A stretch of 64,000 bases of DNA from Dietzia aurantiaca. GTDB lineage: Bacteria; Actinomycetota; Actinomycetes; Mycobacteriales; Mycobacteriaceae. The notes beneath the pieces are model-generated. The model did not search any database. It was not told the DNA's origin and saw only the letters and a program-made list of their open reading frames with translations. Both the position numbers and the translations under genes were made by a program. Within the stretch, counting starts at the first letter, position 1. Each line of letters begins with the position of its first letter. The DNA lies in assembly GCF_021033825.1 (NCBI RefSeq), contig NZ_JAIFXZ010000004.1, positions 42,736 through 106,735 on the forward strand. The letters run 5' to 3'. Positions 10,835-17,723 of the stretch are shown piece after piece.

Positions 10835-12748
10835 TCACTGCGCCTGTAGGATCAGTTCGCGGGCGGGCGCGGACGGCGGGATGTTGTCCCTGTTGACCAG
10901 CCACGAGGCGATGTCGTGGAACAACGGTGCGGCGGAGGCGCCGAGCACGCCACGTTGTGGCGCGTCGAGCATGATCGCGATCACATACTCGGGGTCATCG
11001 GCCGGCAGGATCCCCGCGAAGGTGATCCAGTACCGCGAGTTGGAGTAGCAGGAGCACCCGGGATCGATCTGCTGGGCGGTTCCGGTCTTGCCACTGATCT
11101 GGTAGCCGGCAAGAGCGGCCTGCGGGCCCGTGCCGGCCTGTGCGCCGGGGCCCGATTGAACGACCGCGCGGAACATGTCCCGCACGGTGCGGGCCGTCTC
11201 CTCGCTCACCACCCGAACCCCCTCGGGGCGCTCGGTCTGCACAGCGGCGCCGTCAGGGCCGACCTGCTCTGCCACGATCCGGGGCGGGACCCGCACGCCG
11301 TCGTTGGCGATGGCCTGGTAGATCCCTGCCATCTGCAGGGTGGTCATGGACAGGCCCTGACCGATCGGGAGGTTGGCGAACGTGCCGCCCTGCCAGTTCT
11401 GCAGGTCCGGCACGAGCCCCTCGGACTCACCGGCGAGCGCGATCCCCGTCCGTTGGCCGAGCCCGAACTTCTCCAGGTACTCGGAGAACGGCTGCTTGCC
11501 CACCCGCTGGGCGAGCATCAGGGTGCCGACGTTGGAGGACTTACCGAAGATCCCGGTGGTTGTATACGGGGTCGGCCCGTGCTCCCACGCGTCGGCGACC
11601 GTGACACCCTCCATACTGATGCTGCCGTCGACGGAGTGGACCTCGTCGGGGTCGGTCAGGCCGGCCTCGATCGCCGCGGCGGCGGTGATGATCTTCTGGA
11701 CCGAGCCGGGCTCGAACGGCGAGGTGATCGCCGGGTTGCCGAGGTCGGCCCCGCGTTCGAGTTCCGCCCCGATCCCCACGGCCGGGTTGAAGGTGTTGTC
11801 GTTGGCCATCGCCCGGACCTCCCCGGTGTGGGCATCCAGGACGACGGCGGAGGCGTTCTCGGCGCCGGACGAGTCCTTGGCGGACTGGATGGCCTTCTGC
11901 ACGTGCCACTGGAGGTCCGCGTCGAGGGTGAGTCGGACGGTGTCGCCGTCCCGGGGTTCGGCGACGTTGCGCAGCGTGCCCGGGATGACCGTGTTGTCCT
12001 GGGCCCGGTCGAACGTCTGGCGCCCGTCCTCGCCGTCGAGGGCGTCGTTGAAATACGCCTCGATCCCCTGTAGTCCGATGAGCTTGCCCTCGTCGCTCTT
12101 CGTCGTGGCACCCACGACGTTGGCACCGAGCGAGCCGCCCGGGTACTCACGGATGTCCACGCGCTCGGCGCCGATCATCGGGAACTTCTTGGTGATCTCG
12201 TTGGCCTGCGTGACGTCAACATTGCGGGCCAGGTAGGTGAAGCCGCCGCCCGAGTCGAGCTTGGCCTCGATCTCGTCCCGGTCGACGGAGTCGCCGAGGA
12301 CCTTCTCGAACTCGTCGGCGATGTCGTCGACCAGCTCGTCCCAGCCGGGCTTGGTGCTGTCGAGCTTGCGCCGCTCCTCGGCGTTGGCCTCTTCCACCTT
12401 CGGCTGGATGGACAGATCGCGTGCCTCGCGGGTGAACGCGATCGGGTCGCCGCTGACATCCACGATCGATCCGCGGGTGGCGGGCAGCACCTGGTGCACC
12501 TGCCGCTGGCTCTCCGCGCGGGCGGCCAGCTCCGTGCCGCCGATCGTCTGCACCCACAGCAACTTGACCAGGGCGACCACCATGATGATGGCGAACAGCG
12601 TCCGCATGAACGTGAACCGCCCGTCCGTGGAGGCGGTGGTGCGGATCCGTCCGGACCGGTTCGGTGGCCGCCCGTTTCCCGGCGGCACGCCGCGCGGGGC
12701 GCCTGAGGGGCCCCGCCGGCCCGTTCCCGGGGTGCGTCGGTCGGTCAT
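10835..12748 (-). CDS. ftsI: Septal class B penicillin-binding protein FtsI (PBP3-like transpeptidase)
   Basis: Monofunctional transpeptidase that cross-links septal peptidoglycan with FtsW. The 637-residue protein starts MTDRRTPGTG and has a basic, Pro/Gly-rich cytoplasmic N-terminus, a membrane anchor at about 48-66, a PBP dimerisation domain and a transpeptidase domain. The three active-site motifs are intact: S349-V-Q-K352, S404-S-N406 and K554-T-G556. I chose the ATG at 12748 because upstream in-frame codons overlap ftsL and give a low-complexity Pro/Arg shadow. It follows ftsL by 25 bases. No PASTA domains are present, as in mycobacterial PBP3-type proteins. Confidence 0.95.
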   Translation of the reverse strand: MTDRRTPGTGRRGPSGAPRGVPPGNGRPPNRSGRIRTTASTDGRFTFMRTLFAIIMVVALVKLLWVQTIGGTELAARAESQRQVHQVLPATRGSIVDVSGDPIAFTREARDLSIQPKVEEANAEERRKLDSTKPGWDELVDDIADEFEKVLGDSVDRDEIEAKLDSGGGFTYLARNVDVTQANEITKKFPMIGAERVDIREYPGGSLGANVVGATTKSDEGKLIGLQGIEAYFNDALDGEDGRQTFDRAQDNTVIPGTLRNVAEPRDGDTVRLTLDADLQWHVQKAIQSAKDSSGAENASAVVLDAHTGEVRAMANDNTFNPAVGIGAELERGADLGNPAITSPFEPGSVQKIITAAAAIEAGLTDPDEVHSVDGSISMEGVTVADAWEHGPTPYTTTGIFGKSSNVGTLMLAQRVGKQPFSEYLEKFGLGQRTGIALAGESEGLVPDLQNWQGGTFANLPIGQGLSMTTLQMAGIYQAIANDGVRVPPRIVAEQVGPDGAAVQTERPEGVRVVSEETARTVRDMFRAVVQSGPGAQAGTGPQAALAGYQISGKTGTAQQIDPGCSCYSNSRYWITFAGILPADDPEYVIAIMLDAPQRGVLGASAAPLFHDIASWLVNRDNIPPSAPARELILQAQ

Positions 12749-12773
12749 CGAGAGGCCTTTCGGGTTCTGACGG

Positions 12774-13577
12774 TCAGAAGGGCTGTCCGGGCACGGGGGC
12801 CAGGGTGGCGAGCTCGCCACCGGTCGGCGCGGGCGCGGGAGCATCCGGTTGTGGCGCGGGATCCGCCGGTGCGGCGGGGGCCTGCGGGACGCGGTCGGCC
12901 ACGGGTGCCGGTGCCGCGAGCGGCGCCGGCGGGCCGGACATCGGCGGGTACGGGACGGGCGAGACCCCTCGGGGTGCACGGTCCTGGGGGGCCTGGGCGG
13001 GTGGTGCGTCGAACCCGTCGCGGTCCGACGACTTCGGCGGATCGGACGCTACCGGAGCAGGCTGGAGCGGCTTGATCGGCGCGCCGAGCTTCGCCTCGGG
13101 CTCGCCGACGATCTGGATGACCCCGTCCGACCCCCTGGTGAGTATCGGCGCGCTCGCGACGCCGACCATGCCGAGCTTCTCTGCGCGTTGCGCGAGAACC
13201 TCCGCCGACCGGGCACGCTCGTTGGAGGCCTGGAGCGACTCCATCCGTTCGACCAGTTCGACGTTGGCGTCACGAGCGTTCTTGAGGTCGTAGGTATCCT
13301 GGGTGGTCTGCGCGGACAGGAGGAGGGTGCCTCCGACGCCGGCCCCGATGACGAGGAGGAGGACGACGACGAAGGGCACTCTCGCGGCGAGTTCAGCTGC
13401 GCTGAGGCGTTCAGCGGGGACGACGACCGTGCGTCGACCGCGGACCGAGCGGGTGACCGGCTTGCGCCGCAGACCGACTGCCCGCCTCGCCGGTGCGGGC
13501 CCGTCGAGCTCAGGTCCAGCGGGTGCCGGAGCCGCGGTCCGGGTATCGGCTCCGGCCGTGTCGATGGTGCTCGTCAT
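12774..13577 (-). CDS. ftsL: FtsL-like divisome protein with long Pro-rich C-terminal tail
   Basis: Small bitopic division protein predicted from position between rsmH and ftsI, where ftsL always lies, and from topology. The 267-residue product has about 65 cytoplasmic residues, one membrane segment (VPFVVVLLLVIGAGVGGTLLL), then a coiled-coil-like leucine-zipper stretch (DLKNARDANVELVERMESLQ and onward) resembling FtsL/DivIC. After that comes a Pro/Ala-rich extracytoplasmic tail of about 120 residues, longer than in canonical FtsL. The start is the ATG that overlaps the rsmH stop as ATGA. FtsL proteins are too divergent for certainty from sequence alone. Confidence 0.82.
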   Translation of the reverse strand: MTSTIDTAGADTRTAAPAPAGPELDGPAPARRAVGLRRKPVTRSVRGRRTVVVPAERLSAAELAARVPFVVVLLLVIGAGVGGTLLLSAQTTQDTYDLKNARDANVELVERMESLQASNERARSAEVLAQRAEKLGMVGVASAPILTRGSDGVIQIVGEPEAKLGAPIKPLQPAPVASDPPKSSDRDGFDAPPAQAPQDRAPRGVSPVPYPPMSGPPAPLAAPAPVADRVPQAPAAPADPAPQPDAPAPAPTGGELATLAPVPGQPF

Positions 13578-14596
13578 GGGATTCTCCCGTCGATTCGCCG
13601 GACGCATCGCACTCGGACCGAGGCCGAACGCGGGTTGTGATCGATTTCCGTCGGTGACGCCTTCTCCGCTCCACGGGTGACGGCTGCGAACTCCGGCCCG
13701 TGGCCCGGCAGCTCGACCGGCAGGCCCGCCGGGGTCCGGGACGCGGTCCGCGTGGACAGTTCGCGCTTGACGATCTTGTCCTCCAGCGAGTGGTAGGCCA
13801 TGAACACGGCACGGCCGCCCCCGCGGAGGAGGTCGAGATACCCGGGGACGGCGTTCTCCACCGCCTCCAGCTCCGCGTTGACCTCGATCCGCAGCGCCTG
13901 GAAGACGCGCTTGCCCGGGTGTCCGCCGGTCCTACGCGCACCCTGCGGGATGGTGTCGTAGAGCAACTCCACGAGCTCGGAACTTGTGCGTAGAGGATCA
14001 GTGTCGCGACGGCGGACGATCGCGGCGGCAATCTGACGTGCGAAGCGCTCTTCGCCGTAGACGCGGAAGATCCGCGCCAGGTCGTCACGCGGATAATCGG
14101 CCAGGATGTCGGCCGCGGTGGGCCCCGTGGTGGGATCCATCCTCATGTCGAGCGGCGCATCGACGGAGTATGCGAAGCCGCGGTCCGCCACGTCGAGCTG
14201 CATCGATGAGACCCCGAAGTCCAGTAGGATGCCGTCGATCGCCGGGCCGGCGTCATCCCTGGAATCTGCCGGGAGTGCGGCCACCACTGAGTCGAAGTCG
14301 TCAAAACGAGCGTGCACCGGTGTGAACCGGTCACGGAAGGCGGTGAGCCGGCGGGTGGCCATCTCGAGCGCGGCCGGGTCGCGGTCGACCCCGAGCACCC
14401 GAAGGGTCTCGAACTCCGCGAGGAGGTGGGAGGTGTGTCCGCCGAGCCCGAGCGTGCCGTCCACTATCACCGGACGGCGGCCTTCGGTTGTAGCGGTCGC
14501 GACGACGGGGCGGAAGAGTTCGATTGTCCGCTCGAGGAAGACGGGAACATGCCCTGAGCGAGCGTCGTCGCGGTCGGCATCGGGCTCTGTCGCCAT
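13574..14596 (-). CDS. rsmH: 16S rRNA (cytosine(1402)-N(4))-methyltransferase RsmH (MraW)
   Basis: SAM-dependent methyltransferase that N4-methylates C1402 in the decoding centre of 16S rRNA. The 340-residue protein has the N-terminal HVPVFLERTIEL, the SAM-binding DGTLGLGGHTSHLL motif, DFGVSSMQLD, and the C-terminal YHSLEDKIVKREL and NPRSASVRVR motifs of the family. Two ATGs are possible. I prefer the inner one (MATEPDAD), because the AGGAGG site lies immediately before it and overlaps the outer ATG. It is the second gene of the mraZ-led operon, 171 bases after mraZ. Confidence 0.95.
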   Translation of the reverse strand: MATEPDADRDDARSGHVPVFLERTIELFRPVVATATTEGRRPVIVDGTLGLGGHTSHLLAEFETLRVLGVDRDPAALEMATRRLTAFRDRFTPVHARFDDFDSVVAALPADSRDDAGPAIDGILLDFGVSSMQLDVADRGFAYSVDAPLDMRMDPTTGPTAADILADYPRDDLARIFRVYGEERFARQIAAAIVRRRDTDPLRTSSELVELLYDTIPQGARRTGGHPGKRVFQALRIEVNAELEAVENAVPGYLDLLRGGGRAVFMAYHSLEDKIVKRELSTRTASRTPAGLPVELPGHGPEFAAVTRGAEKASPTEIDHNPRSASVRVRCVRRIDGRIP

Positions 14597-14767
14597 CTCG
14601 CCTCCTCGCATCCGGAATGGGTGTGCGCTCCGGTTGTGGTGGAGCCCCCTGGTCCCCGTCCGGTACCCACCTGGCGTTGGGGAAGTACGTCAGGGTGGTG
14701 CCGGGCAGGGGCCGGGGGGCTCCGTCCGTCGTGCGGTCGTTCCTCTTCTCGCGCCCTCTCCCCCGGA

Positions 14768-15244
14768 TCAGAATTCGATCCCGAGAGAGGTGCCCTCCAT
14801 CTCGGAGAACACGGGCAGGTTCTCTTCGCTGTAGCGGTCCCACGCGTCGGCGTCCCAGACCTCGAGACGCTCCCCGAGACCGTTGACGACGCAGTCTTTT
14901 CCAAGACCCGCGTACTTCCGCTGACTCGTCGGGATGGAGATCCGCCCCTGCGAGTCCAACTGCTGGACTTCCGCGCCGCTCACCAGGAGCCGGAAGAACG
15001 CCATGTGCCTCTCACTGAGGTTGGCGGTCGGCCGGACCTTTCTGACCAATGCGTCGAACTCGTCTTCCGGGAAGACCGACAGCGTGTTGGTGAACCACCC
15101 ACACACGACCACCCCGTCCGCCAGACCAGGCCTGAATCTGGCGGGGATCGTCAGCCGCCCCTTGTCGTCGAGTTTGGGACGGTGGGTCCCGTACCCGACA
15201 AAGGCTCGTTCGCGTCCGGAGTCGACGGGATCGGTGTCGGTCAC
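14768..15244 (-). CDS. mraZ: Transcriptional regulator MraZ
   Basis: DNA-binding regulator of the dcw operon with two SpoVT/AbrB-like half domains. The 158-residue product shows the paired signatures PKLDDKGRLTIPARFR and LDSQGRISIPTSQR, about 75 residues apart. The start is GTG, chosen because AGGAGG lies exactly 6 bases before it and the conserved core begins about 15 residues later. The N-terminal extension of about 15 residues is slightly longer than usual. In E. coli, MraZ represses its own operon by binding repeated TGGGN boxes, and a matching array lies directly upstream here. Confidence 0.95.
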   Translation of the reverse strand: MTDTDPVDSGRERAFVGYGTHRPKLDDKGRLTIPARFRPGLADGVVVCGWFTNTLSVFPEDEFDALVRKVRPTANLSERHMAFFRLLVSGAEVQQLDSQGRISIPTSQRKYAGLGKDCVVNGLGERLEVWDADAWDRYSEENLPVFSEMEGTSLGIEF

Positions 15245-15285
15245 CCGCCACCTCCTGGGGTTCAGGCCCTTCGATCTCCTTGCGT

Positions 15286-15342
15286 GCCCCACTGTACCCC
15301 ACAATGCCCCACAAACAAGGCCTGAGCCCCACTTCGCCCCAC
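15286..15342 (-). promoter_or_regulatory. MraZ operator: five GTGGGG-type boxes on a 10-bp period
   Basis: Read on the minus strand, GTGGGGC/T recurs at 15342-15336, 15332-15326, 15312-15306, 15302-15296 and 15292-15286, each exactly 10 bases apart with one empty slot at 15322-15316. MraZ is known to bind direct TGGGN repeats separated by 5 bases, which gives the same 10-base period. The array sits between the mraZ ribosome-binding site and a possible extended -10 (TGC-TGTTAT, near 15351-15359), so it would lie in or next to the start of the transcript. Autoregulation of the whole dcw operon is the inference. Confidence 0.8.
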
Positions 15343-15974
15343 CGGCGGCCATAACAGCAGGTCGTGCGTGTGGTTTTCTCTTAGATCCTCAGCGGCGCCC
15401 CGCCGCGACCACAGGAGTTATTGCCACGATCGCAGCTTGGAAGTGACGAATGAGACTGAAGCGATCAAGAGCGGCCGTTGGGGCAGCAACGGTGGGAGGA
15501 AGTGGGGAGACGGGGCGGGCACACTGGAACCCCAGGTCAGAGCTCTCTCGGTTACCCGTAGCCCCGGTCGACCCAAGCAGGCGTGCTTTAGCGCACCACG
15601 GGTGCCGTCATCCGACCCGGCTGGCGACTGCCAGGGCCCAATCCGCCAGCCGACTCCGCCTGCGAGGTGCGGTCACAACTGCGCGACCACTCCTCCCGAT
15701 ACCGCGATGACCTGCGGAACCAGACGAGAACACGCACGCGTGATGCGCCACCACTGTTCGCTTGCAGCACGTGCGTCGTGATGTGAAGTGATGCGGGTAT
15801 CCGTCCGGTGGGCCACGGTGGGGGCGGCCACCACCCGGGGACGGGCTCCGCCCGGTGGCGATAAGTGGGGCGATCCCCGGCGGTGTGGGGACGCGTGGGG
15901 CGCCAGCCTCTGCTGCGAACCGGGAGCGGCGTCCTCCTACGCCGCCACGACCAGTAGTGGGGTTCGGCAACAGA
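15343..15974. other. Gene-free stretch upstream of mraZ (about 630 bases)
   Basis: I find no convincing protein gene on either strand. The open frames have random-looking Arg/Pro/Ser-rich products, no ribosome-binding sites and no family resemblance. There is no tRNA and no RNase P conserved block. The stretch does contain further TGGG pairs at 10-bp spacing on the plus strand (15492/15502, 15808/15818 and 15865/15885/15895), resembling the mraZ operator. It ends at a strong hairpin (15975-16010). It could hold a regulatory RNA or be remnant DNA; nothing in it decides. Confidence 0.5.
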
Positions 15975-16010
15975 AAGGAGGGGTGAGCGCGACTGCGCTC
16001 ACCCCTCCTT
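15975..16010 (-). terminator. Hairpin terminator after the DUF3040 gene
   Basis: A perfect 16-bp inverted repeat (AAGGAGGGGTGAGCGC and its complement) around a 4-base loop. On the minus strand it is followed by TTTCTGTT. It lies 18 bases past the DUF3040 stop codon, and would also stop any plus-strand transcript from the preceding gap. Confidence 0.8.
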
Positions 16011-16027
16011 GGAAGATATTCGGACGA

Positions 16028-16462
16028 CTAGGGGCCCTGCTCGAAACGACGGCGGAAACGGTCCTCCATGCGAGTGGAGTACGACCGGCCGTCCCCCCCG
16101 CCGGAGGACGAAGCCCGGCCGCCACCCGGCATGCGGGGGCCGCCCGACTTCTTCGGACCGGCGGCGGCCGGGCCCGGCCTGGAACGAAGCGCGAGAACGC
16201 CAGCGGCGAACATCACGAGAAAACCGACGAGGCTGAGGACCGGGAACCCTCCCGGCTTGAAATCGAGTGCCAGACCGCCGATGAGGAGGGCCACACCGAG
16301 GATGCCGAGTCCCACGACGAGTCCGGTGGGACGACGAACGCCGGTCGCGCCGGTCTTGCGAACGGACGACGCGAACTTCGGGTCGTCGGCGTAGAGCGCG
16401 CTCTCAATCTCCTTGAGCATGCGCTGCTCGTGCTCGGACAGGGGCACTTCGACCTCCTTCAT
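16028..16462 (-). CDS. DUF3040 family small membrane protein (Rv2169c-like)
   Basis: Function unknown. The 144-residue product starts MKEVEVPLSEHEQRMLKEIE, the typical DUF3040 N-terminus (P-L-S-E-H-E-Q-R-x-L). Two adjacent membrane segments follow at roughly residues 49-66 and 72-92, then a Gly/Arg/Pro-rich hydrophilic tail. AAGGAGG precedes the ATG by 4-5 bases on the minus strand. It is monocistronic: a strong TATGAT -10 lies about 80 bases upstream and a terminator follows. The same gene lies next to the mraZ cluster in M. tuberculosis (Rv2169c), so the linkage is conserved although the role is not known. Confidence 0.85.
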   Translation of the reverse strand: MKEVEVPLSEHEQRMLKEIESALYADDPKFASSVRKTGATGVRRPTGLVVGLGILGVALLIGGLALDFKPGGFPVLSLVGFLVMFAAGVLALRSRPGPAAAGPKKSGGPRMPGGGRASSSGGGDGRSYSTRMEDRFRRRFEQGP

Positions 16463-16492
16463 GTGCTCGCGTAGACGAGCGCGGCCGGCTAA

Positions 16493-16508
16493 GTCGGTAC
16501 ATACCGAC
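16493..16508. promoter_or_regulatory. Operator-like palindrome in the DUF3040 leader
   Basis: GTCGGTA-CA-TACCGAC is a perfect 7+7 palindrome with a 2-base centre, 31 bases upstream of the DUF3040 start and downstream of its likely -10. A second imperfect repeat (GACCGG...CCGGTC) overlaps its upstream side. Such symmetry is typical of TetR- or GntR-type operators; the regulator is unknown. Confidence 0.45.
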
Positions 16509-16542
16509 CGGTTCTGGAATCAGCCGGTCAAGGCTGCCCTCC

Positions 16543-16548
16543 ATCATA
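16543..16548 (-). promoter_or_regulatory. Putative -10 box for the DUF3040 gene
   Basis: TATGAT on the minus strand, close to the sigma-70 consensus, with TGGTCA about 17 bases further upstream as a possible -35. This predicts a leader of about 75 bases containing the 16493-16508 palindrome. Confidence 0.45.
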
Positions 16549-16622
16549 CGAGGGCAACGCCGTGCTGACCACTGGGATTCCCAGGGAGCGCGGGAAACCC
16601 CCCGGCCGGAGCACTCGACCGA

Positions 16623-17048
16623 TCAGGCAGCAGGACCGAGAACCCCCAGCCGCTGGTCCACCAGATCGAGAAAGCGGCCGACCGCCCACAGGAAGTCATC
16701 GGCCATCTGGGGCTGCACAGTCCGCGGTAGTCCGTCCTCGACGGCGGCCGCCAGCGACGAGTACCCCCCGAACGCGGCCGCCCACTCACTCATCTCCGGC
16801 ACTTCGACGGCGAGCCTGTGCCAGACGTCGGACGGGCCACGCTTCCTCGCACCGGGGACGAGTAGCGCGCCTGCGGCAGAGCGTGCGGCGCGGTACGACT
16901 CGAGGAACCGGTCCTCGGGAGTCACGGCGGATATCGCCCGGCCACGATGCGACTCGGCTCGTTCGGCCCTCCCCAGAGACACCCGGGCGCAGCCTCCGCC
17001 GGCAACCCTCAATCCGGTGACCTTCTCCATGCCCACTGCACCACCCAT
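16623..17048 (-). CDS. SAV_6107-type HEPN domain protein (hypothetical)
   Basis: The 141-residue product resembles the actinobacterial family annotated as SAV_6107 HEPN. The shared features are a helical protein with AVTPEDRFLESYRAARSAAGALL near the middle and a C-terminal helix ADDFLWAVGRFLDLVDQ. HEPN folds occur in RNases and nucleotide-binding toxins, but the R-x4-6-H catalytic motif is not evident here, so no enzyme activity is claimed. The start is uncertain: ATG at 17048 or the internal ATG at 17030, neither with a strong ribosome-binding site. It diverges from the GNAT gene and no partner toxin or antitoxin is adjacent. Confidence 0.7.
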   Translation of the reverse strand: MGGAVGMEKVTGLRVAGGGCARVSLGRAERAESHRGRAISAVTPEDRFLESYRAARSAAGALLVPGARKRGPSDVWHRLAVEVPEMSEWAAAFGGYSSLAAAVEDGLPRTVQPQMADDFLWAVGRFLDLVDQRLGVLGPAA

Positions 17049-17131
17049 CTCCGCCGACTCTCCGCGTCTGTCCGCACGCTATCGCCGGGGTACGACACAA
17101 CCCGGGGCGCGCGACGCACGCTCGTGGTGAG

Positions 17132-17722
17132 ATGGAGCGGATGGATACGGTGATCACCCGGCTCGACGCGGCCGACTTCAGAGATCGACTTCCCGAGGCG
17201 CTCGGGGTATACGTCGACGCGATGGGCTACCCACCCCAGGTGATCCGCTCGCGGGCAGCGGCGTGGTTGGAGCACAGCCGCCGCGACGGCTGGTCCGGCG
17301 TGGCCGCGTTCGAAACCCCCAGTCGTCGGCTGCTCGGGCCGTCGCGGGGACCGCTGATCGCCATCTGCTACGGCTACCGTGGCGCCCCGGGTCAATGGTG
17401 GTACGAGCAGGTCTCGCGGGGTCTCCGGGAGCGGGACGGCTCGCTGCCGGAGGACTACGTGGAACTGACCGAGCTTCACGTCGCGCCGTCCTACCAGGGC
17501 AAAGGCATCGGCACGGCCCTGCTACGAGAGTTCCTCTCCGACCGCCCCGAGAGCACCGTTCTGCTGTCGACCCCCGAGGTCGAGAAGGAGAGCAACGGGG
17601 CCTGGAGACTGTACCGCTCACTGGGTTTCCGTGACGTTCTGAGGTCATACCGCTTCGACGGCGACGCCCGGCCGTTCGCGGTGCTCTCCCGCCCCCTCCC
17701 TCTGCCCGAGCAGGAGGACTGA
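17132..17722 (+). CDS. GNAT family N-acetyltransferase (Rv2170-like)
   Basis: Predicted acetyl-CoA-dependent N-acetyltransferase of 196 residues. The GNAT core is visible as VELTELHVAPSYQGKGIGTALL (Q-x-x-G-x-G/A acetyl-CoA loop), followed by a C-terminal strand (VLLSTPEVEKESNGAWRLYR) and LGFRDVLRSYRF. The substrate is not deducible; the M. tuberculosis gene at this position, Rv2170, is reported to be a lysine acetyltransferase. Starts at 17132 or 17141 are both possible, and GGAG precedes the second. The stop is 1 base from the TTG of the next gene, so the two are probably co-translated. Confidence 0.85.
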   Translation: MERMDTVITRLDAADFRDRLPEALGVYVDAMGYPPQVIRSRAAAWLEHSRRDGWSGVAAFETPSRRLLGPSRGPLIAICYGYRGAPGQWWYEQVSRGLRERDGSLPEDYVELTELHVAPSYQGKGIGTALLREFLSDRPESTVLLSTPEVEKESNGAWRLYRSLGFRDVLRSYRFDGDARPFAVLSRPLPLPEQED

Positions 17723-17723
17723 G

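Noticed and set aside
9231..11048. 605-residue plus-strand frame opposite murE
   Set aside because: Antisense to a confident gene, Gly/Arg/His-rich, no domain resemblance and no ribosome-binding site; a codon-bias shadow.
15286..15342. Short repeats resembling a CRISPR array
   Set aside because: Units are 7 bases with 3-base spacers in a 10-bp register; they fit an MraZ operator, not CRISPR, and no cas genes are present.
15608..15970. Possible 120-residue protein in the gap upstream of mraZ
   Set aside because: Composition is random-looking, with no start signal and no family match.
15245..16027. RNase P RNA or another housekeeping RNA upstream of mraZ
   Set aside because: The conserved RNase P core block (GAAAGTCCGG-like) is absent on both strands; no other RNA signature recognised.
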